Source: Boswellia sacra (taxonomy: Eukaryota; Streptophyta; Magnoliopsida; Sapindales; Burseraceae). Taken from it: 64,000 nt of DNA. The notes under the pieces are model-generated. The model worked only from the letters and a program-made list of their open reading frames with translations, was not told the DNA's origin and did not search any database. Both the position numbers and the translations under genes were made by a program. The stretch is taken from assembly GCA_013180625.2 (NCBI GenBank), contig SNVD02011423.1, positions 620,001-684,000 of the forward strand, read 5' to 3'. This document shows, piece after piece, positions 23,230 to 35,399 of the stretch. Positions within the stretch are counted from its first letter, which is position 1. Each line of letters starts with the position of its first letter.

Positions 23230-23403
23230 ATAAGAAGGGTTAGAAATAGTTAAATTAAAAAAGAGGGTTAAATATGTGAAGTGAACACTGGAAGGGGTTA
23301 CGTAGGGAAAATTGGCCTCTAGGTAACCCATATAAGAATGGATCGAGAAGGCAATCATTCAACTTTTCTCTTTCCAATAATTTTTTTCCATTATAAGCTA
23401 AAG

Positions 23404-23450
23404 TGGGGTAGAGTGGGGTGGGGTGGGGTGGGCAGGCAGGCTGGCTGGGG
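23404..23450 (+). other. G-rich tract with G-quadruplex potential
   Basis: GGGGTAGAGTGGGGTGGGG and its continuation give at least five runs of three or more G separated by short loops within 47 bases. It directly abuts the left end of an hAT-like repeat at 23452. Confidence 0.7.
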
Positions 23451-23451
23451 T

Positions 23452-23969
23452 TAAGGGCGACAATTCGTGTCCTATCGTGTCATCTCATCTATTTAATTAT
23501 TTATCTATTTAATTATTTGTGTCAAGATATAAAATATGAATCTGATACAGTTATTAAACGTGTTATTCATGTATTGTCATATTTAATTCACATAATTATT
23601 TAACTTAGTTATACATAATATATTATATTCTATATATTTATATCAATTAAAATTATTTTTATAATATAAACCATTGTTAGTATAAAATATTATTATAATT
23701 ATTATAATTTATTATTTTATAAATTAATTTATTTTATAATATAAAATTTTTAGTTTTATAATATATATGTTGTAAGTAGATAACAATTTATATCATTAAA
23801 TGAGCTTACATATTAAGGATAGATAAAATATATTTAACTATTCGTGTCACTAAACGGGTTAGCGTGTTGAACTCCCTCAATACAAATCTGACCTATTTAT
23901 TAATCGTGTATCGTATTTATGTCATATTCATATCGTATTCGTATATCGTGACCCAAATTACTATCCTGA
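23452..23969 (+). mobile_element. hAT-like MITE, copy A (518 bp)
   Basis: It begins TAAGGGCGACAATTCGTGTC and ends GTGACCCAAATTACTATCCTGA. Across its whole length it is similar to the reverse complement of 36099-36599, including the AT-rich centre and the AACGGGTTAGCGTGTTGAA-type block. There is no coding capacity, so it is non-autonomous. Candidate 8-bp flanks (CTGGGGTT and CCGGGGCT) agree only imperfectly. Confidence 0.72.
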
Positions 23970-24837
23970 CCGGGGCTTCACCACCATAAACACATTAATC
24001 GATTTCCTTGTTTGTTTGATTCGTCAAATTCAATTAATCGTGAACTGATTCGCCCGCCTCTCAGTGTTAATTAATTCCCAAAACTTTTAATAAATAATAA
24101 CACAGTAACAGTTGTCAATTATATTCTCCTGGTCACATCAATAGTGCCCACGAAGATAAAGAAAAAGAACAACATTATGAATGAAATGATGAAGGACATT
24201 GTTATAGAAATCATAATCAATTATGAGCAGGAGATTTAAGGCTTCTCATAATTAAAGCAATTTGGAGATAAGGATAAAACAATTTTGCAGCATATGTATA
24301 CCTGCCAAAAGCTGTCAAGTTCAAATCGTTTCATATCAGGAAAACGAATGACGAAGAAATGACAATTCCCTTGACATTGGCAATATTTCAGACCATGTAA
24401 TAAACAAGCTTTAGAATGTTTCTTTAGCTCGTTGTAAAGGGCAACATTTTTCGAATCTTCCACCTAGAGTAGATTCATCTCCATTTGTTTTTAATTTTAA
24501 GCCACTCTTGACTTAAATTTGATAGTCAAGCAAGAAGTTACAGTAGCAGAGATAATGCTTCTCTGTCCCTATTATCAACTGTTAACAATTCTTCTCCTTT
24601 AAATCTCTGTCACTTAATTGCTGAAACCACACCTTTCCTCAACTCAGTCTCAGCTTCCGTCTCATGTGCACTGTCCTTAAACTGCCAACATTATCACTCA
24701 ATAAACTCTTTCCCTATCTTCCTTTGTTTACCACAACATTGTGTCCTATCTTTGTTCAACACCACAAAGCAACTCTTTTCTGCTTGCTTCTTTTACCCTC
24801 TTCATAGTTGAGACTTTGGTTTGAGGTTCTCACTAAA
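23970..24837. promoter_or_regulatory. Upstream region of the first membrane-protein gene
   Basis: From about 24490 onward the sequence resembles the DNA upstream of the 37241 paralogue: CTTGACTTAAATTTGATAG-like start, ATGCTTCTCTGTCCCTATT, and a TCTCATGTGCACTGTCCTTA block. Promoter and leader were therefore duplicated with the gene. The leader is C/T-rich. No certain TATA box can be chosen. The minus-strand frame 24236-24463 is not a recognisable gene. Confidence 0.55.
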
Positions 24838-27800
24838 ATGAGTTTGTACAAGTTTTCCTGGGTGGTTTTCAATTGTTGGGTTGTTTCCCTTTTGTTGTTC
24901 AAAGCTCACGGTGACAGCTCGGGACACTCCGTGAAGTTCTTGGAACATCCTGATTCAATTTCAAATCTGAACTCAACCAAATTCTTGTTTAGCGTCTCGG
25001 TGGGTGGAAATGAGGTCCGGGCGGGTGATGGCAATTGCACATGCTCTAATATCACCTGCAAGGTTTGATCAACTCTAAGCAGTTCTAGCGTTTTGGCTAC
25101 TTCATTAGGATATAATATAAGCTCTTCTTCTTTTTTTTTCTCCCTCCTGTGTTTTCCCTTTGAACTGATTGATTTCGTGTTTTTTGGTTAATAAATTAAA
25201 GTAATAGGTAGTTAGTTCGGTGAGGTTGTATTTGTAATTGTTGCTATGAATTTGCTTTGAGATTAGTACGGTGAGGTTGTAATTTTCTTGTAGTCTTCAC
25301 AATGTAGAGATTTTTATTCTTTACTTGTTTGTTCAGTAACTTTATTATTAATTACAAGGCTCAAGGAGTTTTTCTTTTCACAAAGACAGAAAACATTGAA
25401 GGGTTTTACGATTCTAAGCAACTGCTGCCTAGATAGACAGTGATATGACCAATTCTTATATTTTCTATGAGGTATTTTTACTTTGAAATCTTTTAGTGAT
25501 TAAATTGACGATGGTTATAATTAATTATGCCATGCATGCAGCTGGATTATGACGATGCTACAGATTGTGGAGCTAAGAACGTTTCATTCACGGGACCTAA
25601 GGACTTTTCATTCACAGCTACAGGCTTGAAGGATGGAAATCATAAATTTGAGGTCTGCAGCGTTGGATCTTCAGGAGTTAGCTGTTCAACCTACAACTGG
25701 ATTGTTGGTTAGGAAGCCTTCCCGTACCTTTTTCAAGTTCTTCTTTTATTGTTCCTCCATGACTGATTAGAATTGTATAAAAATGAGTTAAAAATGACAT
25801 GACTGAATGTCGACTGAAGATGAAAAAAGAGTTGGAGACACTGGGTTTTTAAATTTTGTCAAACACCTTGAAATAAGAGTAGGAAGGATGTGACAGACTG
25901 ACACTTAAGATAGTACTGACATCATTTTTCAAATATTCAACTCACTTCGTGATTAAATAGAAGGTTTATACTTGATAGATTTGTAAAGACTAGAGAAAAC
26001 AGGCTAGTTCTTCTTCTGAGATTCAGGTTAAAAGTTTTTGGCCATAGTCCTGATACTAATTTCATTATAATCCTTAACCGTACTTTAGTTCTATCTCATT
26101 TTCGCAGATACAGTTGCCCCAGAAGCTTATATAACCTTACCACCATCTTTTTCAAATGCTATGAATGTCTCTGTGAATATTTCTTTTACAGAGGCCTGTA
26201 TTGGTGAAGATGGTAAAGAAGGTTTCAAGTGTTCTTCTAGGGATGCCTGCAATGTGAGTATATTTGAAGTGTACAAGTTTTCAGTAACTGTTGAAATAAT
26301 TATGGTGTTTAACTAAAACTAAATCAAATCTTTACAACTACCAGCTGCTGGTGTCTGGTGATGGTCATGTTATACCATCTTCACTTGTCACTCTGGTGTC
26401 AAAAAGCCATTATTCCCTTCTTGTGGGCTTTTCATCCGTGCTTGACCATGGAAATGTGACGTTGGAATTGGATAACATTTTTTGTGCTGACTCTGCCGGG
26501 AATAAAGTTATAAAGGCTGAAAATTCGACAAAAACTTTCAACGTCAGTTTTGGTGAGTTCTGTTCATTCTTTAATAATTATCATGTTTGTGTGTGAGAGT
26601 TTACCTGTATAATTGTCCAAGACATGATCCTTCTGATAGTATTCATGATACAAAAAAATCCTTCAAAGTTGGATCATGGTTTGTATATTGTTCCCCGTGA
26701 AAGCTTTTATCATTTCTTTGGCCTTGGAAATCTTGGAGAGTAGCTAGATTGTCAGTTTAACCAAGCCCAAAAAGCTGAGAGATGTTGCAAGATGTGAAAT
26801 TATTTTTACATCTAACGGTGCAAATGCACACTAAATTTTTGTGCTTTTCTAATTACTTGAGCATCTTTTTAACTACAAATAGTTTTCCTAAAGAGGCTCA
26901 TAATGCATTGCCTTTAAAAATTTCAACCAACTTGCTCCATTCATTTGGTGGTTGTTTTTATTCACAGATAGGAGAAGTGTACGTGCCAACATAAGTTTTC
27001 CTGCTCCTAAAAAACTGGTTCAACTGGATACCGGAGTTAAGACTGTTCTGGCAACTAATAATTATGAGGATTTGAAGTTTCATTTAAACTTCTCAGAATC
27101 TGTTCTCAACTCATCTGAAGAAATTCGAAAATCTATGAGAGCAAGTCTGGGCACCCTTGTTCCTATTAGTGGAGAAAACCCTGAGAACCGCACATTTGGC
27201 TTTAAGGTTGATTGATTTATCCATTTAATCTATGCAAGTTCTATATATGTTACTATCATTCAAATCTTCGGCAATTTTATATAGCTAGTGTTCAACTCAT
27301 ACTGACTTATCCTTCTCAGGTTGTAAACGTATCTAGCTATGCTGAAATCACAGTAAGCTTTGATACCAAATCCATCTTATCCAAACATGGGAATCCTGTC
27401 TCTCCAATTGAACCAATTACTCTCCTTTACGGTATAAAATTCAATCTTTTCCCTTTCCAGCATTCCCTTTTCCTTTGAACTTAAGAAATGACTAAAATTT
27501 TTTAATTAAGCTTATTTTGTGATTAGAAAGTTTTAATAGATTTTGTACTTCCTCTTAAGTGATTATTTTATTAGCTGTAGTTCTTTCCTTCTGACATGAC
27601 TCTAGATGTGACCATCAGATTCTCGGAGGCCTAATGCAAAATTGATCCCGGAATCTAAGAGGACTAGACAACACATTGTTCGAATAGCTATCAATTTCTC
27701 GAAGCCTGTGCTTGATTTTACAAACTCCTGTATATTAATCAATGAAGGGCAGTTGCTGAGGCAAGATGTTTGTTCTTTTCGCAACCATATTTTTACCTGT

Positions 27801-30800
27801 CATTGACACATCATAAAGCTATGCTACTTTCCTGCTTCATTTGCTAGTTATTGAAAGAAGAAACTCTGTTTTGCTTTTAGTTCATCTTTTAATGTTAACC
27901 AGGTTGGTGAAAAGAAGTGGGAGTCTATACCGTATAGAAGTGCAATTTGACAAGGCTGTTACTGTTAAAGTTCGTGAAAATGTGACACAGGATGTTCTCG
28001 GAAACAAAAATCAAGCATGTGATGCTCTAACTGTGATGCACTGTAAGAATTTCCCTCCTTTTAACTCATTATTAGCTCAGTTGATGTCTTACAAATCCTT
28101 CATTTTTTTTTTATGTTTTAAATGTAATTTCTGATTTAAGTCCTGAACATTTCTACAGATTCTGTACCTGTAATATCTACTGTGACTTCTGCAATTGTAA
28201 CTCCTACTTTTGCGGCGACATCTTTGGCTACGGGACTGCTTATTGTCTCAACTGCAGGCCTTCAATCAGCAGGGCCACCCTCTTTGATATCTAATCCTGC
28301 AGGAAACCTTTTTGTATGATATCTAACTCATTCTAACTACTATTAGATTGCGAAATCGTAGATATTCATAAGCTTTTAAATGCCAATGAAATGCTAGACT
28401 GGAGATGTTAGGGTGGTGTTGAGATTCTATAATTTGTTTTCTCTGCCTGCTTGACAAGTTTCAGACGTCTCAAAACTTCCAGAAGAACATCATTGTGATA
28501 CCAGGAATTATGACACTGCGCATGCAACATTGAAGGAATTACAGATTCTCCGAAGTTCTTCTATGTTTCTATCTTTCTTTTCCATCTTCTTCTTCTTCTT
28601 TTATTTATTTACTTATTTTTTCTAGTGGCTGATTCTTTTTCTTAAACTATGTAAATATGTAATTTGTTTTTCATTGACTTCATTAAGCCTAGAGCTAAAA
28701 GAGCTTTTACTTAATAAATTTATAATGTACAGTAGTGTTAGACTCAATGTGGATATACTCTGCAAATGCAGATTATCAAATTTTGGTTACAATCATCTCT
28801 AATTATAATACTCAAAACTGCCTATTCGTGCTCCTTTTGAACAGAGAAGTGTAGGCCACATCCAGGTTTATGCACTATCGAGGTGGTTGGCGGTTACATT
28901 GCCGGTGGAGTATGATGAATTTGCTAGGTCTTTGCAGTGGAGTATTCCCTACTTCAATCTCCCATGGGAAAATAGGCATGTTCAGCCGGTTATAAGCTCA
29001 AAGTTTCGACATTTAGAGAGATTTCAAAATGTGCAAAGGGGAAAAGGGAGTACGCAACAGACTGTTGAGGTACATTGGGAAAAGTTTTTTATCAGATTCA
29101 CTTTTCCTGTTTCTTTCTTTATCTCCTAAGCGTCTGTAATTAATATTTTGCATGATCCAACGTATTAAATGCATGCAGAATGAGAGTCCTAAATCAGCAA
29201 CAGCCTTTTTGGATACTAAGGAGTTACAGGGGTACGTTATCTTCCTATCATAGAAATTCATTAATTGCAGTCTAAAACTAAAATTGAGAATATTGCATTA
29301 TCACAAAATAAATACAGATCCTTTTATCTTCTAGTTTTGTTTCAATTACCTATAGTTAAGTGCTTCGAAAAAGATGTGTATGTCGATATACCATCTTACT
29401 GGTCTCATCTTCTTGTAGTTGGGAGGACTTCAATAGAAGCATGTTCTGGTTAGCTGTAATTGGTGGCAGTTTGATCCTTTCTCATGTTTTACTCATTCTA
29501 ATTTTAAAATACAAAAGAAAAACACAGGGGAAGTACTATGAAGTAATCGCATCCCCAAAATTTGAGATATGTCTTCTAATTCTTGCGCTACCTTGTGTTT
29601 GCAAGGCCTCAGCTGGTCTAATTAAAGGTAACTTAAATATTAATTTTTTCTTAATCTTGTTACCTTGTATAATCAATTTGCTGAAGTCGGCATCACATAT
29701 ATGTTATAGCAATTAGTAATACAAGTTGATCTTCTACTGTACAAGGTGGGATTGAATCAGAGAAAGAATCAGGGGATAAACCAGGGGATAAATTGGTGGT
29801 TGCAGTTGGCAGTCTGTTGTTGGCCGTGGTGGCTTCAATTCTGCTGTGCATCGTCCTGTTTCTTTCACTTGGAGTTGCACTTGGGAAGCTGCTTGAATAC
29901 AAGGCATCCCATCAAGCAGGCCAGAAGGCCCGCTGGTATGAACGCATTCTGGGTCCCGGTGAAAGAGGCAAATGGACAAGGAGAAACCATTCAAACAATT
30001 TTTATATCATATTAATTCCTCTAGTTGAAGATTTTACAGGTCCTGTTATATCCCACAAGCATAGTAGCATTGGAAAAGGTGCCGGTGGAGAAAGTCTGCA
30101 CAAGCATGATGAACGTCCCAGTGCCGCTGCTCTTGAAACGAAGGAGGCAGAAGCACCTGGAGGCAGTCCCCAGCAGCATGAGGAGGGAAACATTGCAGAT
30201 ACTGATGAAATAAAGGAAGCAAAAGTACCTGAGAGCAATCCCCACCGGGAGGATTATCATAAAATTGCTTCTACTAATGGAAAAAAGAGCACAGAAGCAC
30301 CTGGGGGCAATCCCCAAGATGATGATGATGCAATCACTGTAGAAGCACCTGAGACCAGTCCCCACAAGAATGATGATCATAACAATGCCTCTGCTAATGA
30401 AACAACGGTCACAGGAGCACCAGCCGGGAGCAATCTTCACGAGCATGATGATAGTATCAATTGCTTTGATGAGGAAAGGCTGTTGGATACGCTTAGAATA
30501 TATTACACATTGCTTCAATCCGTGAAACAAGTTACTCTAGGCACTCTGGCTGGTGCCTACTTGCATCAACGGTCCACTAAGTCCCCTTCAATTATTTTAC
30601 TATGCATTACCTCTTTTCAGCTCCTCTTCCTTTTCATTCTGAAGCCTTTCGTTAAAACATGGGTTCAGTTGGTCGAGATGATCTCTCTTTCCTGTGAAGT
30701 AGGTATGCTGACTCTTTGTTTGGTTCACTTCCGGGACGAACTTTCACCTGATGAAGATACTGCTAGAGTCACAAGACGCGGAATCACTATGATTGTATTC

Positions 30801-31256
30801 TTCTTGATAGGTTATATTCCACAAATGATTGTTGAATGTCATCATTTGTTCAGACAGATAAAGGATCTAGACAGAGACAAAAGCAAACCACAATCTTTTT
30901 TAGTTGGTCTGAAAGTAGCAAACTACTTATTGCTCCTGATTCTCCTCCCAGATGAAGTGATGAAAATCCTGGAAGACAAATTTCCAGAGCTGAAACCTGC
31001 GGGTGCAAATCTTCTTAGGTCTAAGGACAGTATGAAAGCAGACAAGGAAGAAGTGGCCAAGTTTAGTGGAGGAGGAAATAAAACTCTTGCTCTATGTCAT
31101 CCTTCGACCAGTACTAGTACCGGTGGAAAAGCAGCTGAACGTTCAACTCCAGAGTCTAGAGTTCGCAGAAGCTCTTCTTTCATTAGTGTAGCCTCCGATG
31201 TCGCTAAAAACATTAAAGAGCTGCTTGGGGGAGGCTGGTGTGCTTCCACAAAATGA
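24838..31256 (+). CDS. Large membrane protein: adhesin-like Ig ectodomain plus polytopic C-terminus, paralogue 1
   Basis: Exons: 24838-25062, 25542-25707, 26108-26253, 26345-26552, 26968-27206, 27320-27431, 27619-27760, 27903-28042, 28159-28313, 28845-29069, 29179-29231, 29419-29627, 29746-31256. The sum is 3531 nt, 1176 aa, in frame throughout. After a signal peptide (CWVVSLLLFKAHGD) comes a module like bacterial surface-protein Ig domains (CKLD..., LKDGNHKFEV, STYNWIVDTVAPEA), then further modules with SEA/SES/SKPVL strands and DSAGN. The C-terminal third has about eight hydrophobic spans, including MFWLAVIGGSLILSHVLLIL and ITSFQLLFLFILKPFV. Intron 7 is GC-AG. Exon 10 lacks a conserved segment present in paralogue 2 (YGLPLTP). 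The frame starting upstream at a TTG is not used; the ATG at 24838 aligns with the paralogue. I know of no established function. Confidence 0.85.
30084..30476 (+). repeat. In-frame repeat expansion in a predicted loop of paralogue 1
   Basis: Six tandem units of about 16-25 residues, ending in AP or VP. Typical pieces are GGSPQQHEEGNIAD, ESNPHREDYHKIAS and ETSPHKNDDHNNAS. Paralogue 2 has one unit at the same place (SGSNPHKDGDRIIASDD, then EAP). The units are acidic and hydrophilic, and differ enough that the expansion is not brand new. The loop lies between membrane spans. Confidence 0.85.
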
Positions 31257-31892
31257 AGTTTAGTTGTGTTAGACTTAGTACGAACAATCAGTTGTAAAAT
31301 AAGTAAAATGCAGGATGTTAGCTCGATTTTACTTTTAAAAATATTTTCAAGTTTAACAAGAATAATATATGTAATTATGTATTTTTGTGTGTTTGATAGG
31401 TCAGAGATCATTGCATCTGAAAACTAGCTAGCATATAAAAGTTGAAGACTATTAGGAAAAAAAAAAAAGTGGAAAATGTCGGTATTCAACTTTATGTTCA
31501 GTTCTAATTTTAATATAGATGCAAGTTAGTCTGGTTAGATATGATGTTTCCAAGTTGTTTTTAATCGTTTTTAAAGTATGTGCTGATTTGGAACTTTTAC
31601 TTTAAATGATAAGTTACACAGGTAGGTGATGTCACGTGTACAACTATTTTTTATATAAGTTGAGTTGGCAAACTATCATTAGATGAGTAAAAAATAAAAA
31701 TAAATCAAAAATATTAGATTTAATAACATGATAACATCTGATAATATTTTGTCAACTTAGGTTATATAAAATCTTGATTGTAAATGAGAGGTTTAACATT
31801 ATTCTAAAGAATAATATTACATCTACAACTAAATGTTACAAACACCTACTTACAATTTAAGTTAGAAATTTTTTTTTGGATATATAACTTTC
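31257..31892. other. 3' flank of paralogue 1
   Basis: Presumed 3' UTR and AT-rich spacer. An A run at about 31458-31469 and AATAAT words near 31360 could serve in polyadenylation. No gene seen. Confidence 0.4.
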
Positions 31893-33411
31893 TTTTTTTA
31901 TGGGAAATTAACACTGTGACCCCTTTCTTTTGGCTAAAGTAACAGTCTGTCCCCCACTTTTGGATAAGAACATAGACACTCTCAGATTCTAACTGCCGTT
32001 AGAGAATCTGTTAAGAAAATTACACTGTGACCCCCCTCTTTTGGTTGAACTACATTCTGACCCGTACTTCTGGATAAATAACATAAACACCCCCAGATTC
32101 CATCTGCCGTTAGAGAATCTATTATCTTAGCTAGAAGCTCTTGTGTAAAGACTTAACTACCCTTATTTATCTTATTCATTAACAATTTTATATTGTGAAG
32201 CTTTCTATTGACGTAAATTAAAAAGAAAAAGTTGTTATGATGTTAGTAAGTGGAAAGAATAAGAATTAAAAAATCAAAAAGTATATTTTATACAAAAACT
32301 AAAAATCTAATAAATAAAGAAGTCAATATAGGTTCATATATCTTATTTGCAAACACAAGAACGAGCAAAACTCTCACATGACAGCTCATTTTCATATCTG
32401 AAACAACCTATTGTAGATTAATCAATAAAAAACCGAAGCAGCACGCAAATATTTTTTCTATTTCTTTTTTTCAAATCAACTTCAACTGCCTAGTGGTATA
32501 GCAGTTGAGGGAAAGTAAAGACTCTGCAACTTGAGTCTTGAAGCAACAAGAGACGAAAAGAAAGGGAAAGTAAAGAGAGAGAGAGAGAGAGAGAAATTAT
32601 AAAATTAAATATATTATTTACATTAAATAAAATTTAATTGAAACAATTAAATATTAAAAATAATTAAAATTAATTGCATATTTATGTGTTTACATATTTA
32701 GTTAAATATTTTTAATCTTTTTTATAAATAAAATTTAAATTTATTATAGTTTAGAATAATTATTAATTTGAATTTATGAATTTTTATTTTTAATTAAAAA
32801 TCTATATGATTTTGATTGTTAATTATTTTAATTTAGAATAAAAAATTAATACACTATAATACAATCTTTTATTAAAGACAGTATTATTTAACATGTATAC
32901 AATGCAATGATAAATCAAATATAGTATAAAATTTACTCAATTCTATGTAATACAATTTAATACAATATTAAAATTAAGTATACTTTATTCATTAAATTTT
33001 TAGTTTTTGTATAAAATATACTTTTTGATTTTTTAATTCTTATTCTTTCCATTTACTAACATCATAACAACTTTTTTTTCTTTAACTTACGTCAATAGAA
33101 AGCTTCACAATATAAAATTATTGATGAATAAGACAAATAAGGGTAGTTAAGTCTTTACACAAGAACTTCTAGTTAAGATAATAGATTCTCTAACGGAAGA
33201 TAGAATCTGGGGGTGTTTATGTTATTTATCCAGAAGTGCAGGTCAGAATGTAGTTCAGCCAAAAGAGGGAGGTCACAGTGTAATTTTCTTAACGGATTCT
33301 CTAACGGCAATTAGAATCTGGGGGTGTCTATGTTACTTATCCAAAAGTGGGGAGCAGACTGTCACTTCAGCCAAAAGAAGTGGGTTACAGTGTTAATTTC
33401 CCTTTTTTTAT
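31893..33411. mobile_element. Non-autonomous Mutator-like element (31902-33402) with 9-bp target duplication
   Basis: The element starts GGGAAATTAACACTGTGACC at 31902 and ends with the inverted counterpart GTGTTAATTTCCC at 33402. It is flanked on both sides by TTTTTTTAT (31893-31901 and 33403-33411), an exact 9-bp duplication. The inverted repeats extend about 430 bp on each side. Each arm contains two tandem ~115-bp units built on ACACTGTGACC, CTTTTGG, CAGATTC and CCGTTAGAGAATCT. Long TIRs and a 9-bp duplication are the Mutator signature. There is no transposase. The centre (32480-32600) carries a short non-AT-rich insert and a GA microsatellite (about 32575-32594). Confidence 0.88.
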
Positions 33412-34352
33412 TTTTCTTCTTTAGTGAATTTTTGTCAATAAATGATTATAGGCAAAGACGGAGCTAATTAATGCCAAGGAGGGGTAATTGCGTCTTCTAA
33501 ACTTTTCAAAATTTCTAAATCCTCCATATATATTTTATAAAATAACTGTAGTGCTCTTACTGTTTATAATCTTATAAAGTTATATTTCCTTATTTGAGCT
33601 TATTAAAAACCAATATATGTTAAACAAAACTAATTAAAGTCTATAACTTAACTCTTAAAAAATTAAAAGGAAAAACTTCCTCTTATAACCCTTTATTTTT
33701 AAATCTAAAGTCCAAATGACTATGTTCAATAATTCTTTTATGATTGAATATTATTAACTATCAACAACTTTAGACAACTCTTTTATTTCTTCTTGTTATA
33801 TAATTACATCCCCTAATCATTTATAAAAGTGAGTATACACGTATATAGGTGTGTATTGTTCTAAATATGAACTAATAATTCATAATATATGGAAAAAATT
33901 ATATATAAAAAAATAAGGTTATAAATCCTTTCCTCTCTCTCTTTCCACATATATATTTTAAATTTTTTAGTTAAGTTTTTAATATAAATTTGTGACTAAC
34001 TCCTTGTTCATTATTAATGTGATGGTTGTGAGATCAACGGAGTTAAAAAGGTCATCATTTTTACTTATAATAATCAATAATTTTACAATTATAAGTTTGG
34101 GGTGAATAGATTTATATAAAAGTATCTGGATATATATTACATACATGTATGTTTAGCTAAAAGCGAGATCATAAGTGTATGACTAAAAAAGTGATAGTTC
34201 AACCAGTAATGCTAAGTAGGAAAGACTATCATTAGCTCTATTGGTTCATAAACTAAAATATCTTGTATAATCTCATCATTATGGTTGTTGCTAAGCTATA
34301 AAAACCACATTCAACTCTGTTGGTTCATAAGCTAAAATGTCTTATACAATCT
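33412..34352. other. AT-rich intergenic DNA, nothing recognised
   Basis: No open frame or element with supporting features is visible here. Confidence 0.4.
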
Positions 34353-34508
34353 CGTAATGATTATTACATAAACAATTGTAGAATCCATATTCTTTCATAA
34401 CAATAACCATTTCTTTTCAAATCTGAAGTTCGTAATGATTATTACATAAACAATTGTAGAATCCATATTCTTTCATAACAATAACCATTTCTTTTCAAAT
34501 CTGAAGTG
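34353..34508. repeat. Tandem duplication, two copies of a 78-bp unit
   Basis: The unit starting CGTAATGATTATTACATAAA occurs at 34353-34430 and 34431-34508 with essentially no differences, implying a very recent duplication. The start of the unit (TAATGATTATTA) is itself palindromic. Confidence 0.88.
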
Positions 34509-35399
34509 TAAATATATTTGAATACTTCTTTTCAAATTTCATGTCCAAATAACTATATTTAGTATCCTCTTTTTTTTTTCAAATTTAGACCAAACACTTA
34601 GGTAAAACAAATTAATATTCATAAATATGATTATGTAAAAATTTCTACTTTTTGAAATTGTCCTTCCTTAATGAAATTTCTGGCTCTATCCCTGATTATG
34701 GGATTTAGTTGTGTAGCTTTTATATAACGACTGCATGGCATAGTCGCTGCTCTTGTGTTTGATAAAATCCTGATTTTAAAATATGTTACTGTTGCCTAAT
34801 TTCAGTGAAAAATCATAGGCAAGGATGTGAGCCATGCCCATGAATTGACCAAGGGAGGGACATGGGCTTTTGCATTAAGCTATGGGAATTGGAACCTCTT
34901 GACTTAACTGGAGTCAAGCACAGCCCACACGATAGGCATTCAAGCCAAATCTTCCTGAGGGACGAGTCGACCACGGTTGTCTGCTTGTTTTGGGCAGACG
35001 ACATGACGTTCATGTATTTTATATGAGATGCCTCGCCTTGCCTGCCTGACAGCGCTAAGGCCTATTTTTATTTAGTGGATGACATGTAGTCGGTCAGCTT
35101 TAGGAGTAGATGCCGTGTCGGCTACATATTGGGACTTCTGTACTGGGGTTGTACTGCCCTTGTTGGTTGAGTCCAGTCCAGCTCGCTTGCTTCTCGATTG
35201 TCGTTCTTCCATCTAGTTTTTTCTCTTGATGGGTCTGTTCTAATTCCTCAATTATATGTGAAAGAGGAACACTACAAGACATGAGACTGAAGAGATAATG
35301 TTCCTGAGGTTGAGCTTCAACTTCAAAGATTGTTCGTCATCTTACTGCAGCCACAATAGTAAAACTTAGACAATAAAGATCTTCCAATCATGCACCATT
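34509..35399. other. Intergenic DNA, less AT-rich from 34800
   Basis: From about 34800 to 35300 base composition becomes balanced and contains repeat-like words. Part of it (from about 35160) resembles 8030-8230. I cannot name the element. Two minus-strand open frames in it (34813-35013, 35100-35282) are not recognisable. Confidence 0.35.

Larger units (their letters stand above)
15725..23329. mobile_element. Candidate Mutator-like composite carrying an LRR gene copy
   Basis: About 100 bases at each end look like degenerate inverted repeats. The left (15725-15836) contains ATAACCCCTTTTTCATATT, then TAACTAATTTTAACCCCTTTT. The reverse complement of the right (23230-23329) contains TTAACCCTCTTTTTTAATT, then TAACTATTTCTAACCCTTCTT. 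Both begin GGGT. Between them lie a decayed LRR gene, a SINE, a palindrome array and a Ulp1-type protease fragment. Ulp1 domains are known passengers of some plant Mutator-like elements, and gene capture is typical of Pack-MULEs. I could not find a matching 9-bp target duplication at the ends I chose, so boundaries and the single-element reading are inference. Confidence 0.45.

Noticed and set aside
30002..30530. Long minus-strand frames opposite the last exon of paralogue 1 (and at 43023-43607 opposite paralogue 2)
   Set aside because: They are antisense shadows of the well-supported plus-strand exons, and their translations resemble nothing.
32490..32560. SINE-like or tRNA-like motif (GCCTAGTGGTATAGCAGTTGA) inside the 31902-33402 element
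   Set aside because: The box-like words are weak, there is no clear poly(A) tail or own target duplication, and a tRNA cloverleaf cannot be folded from it by eye. It was not called as a separate element.
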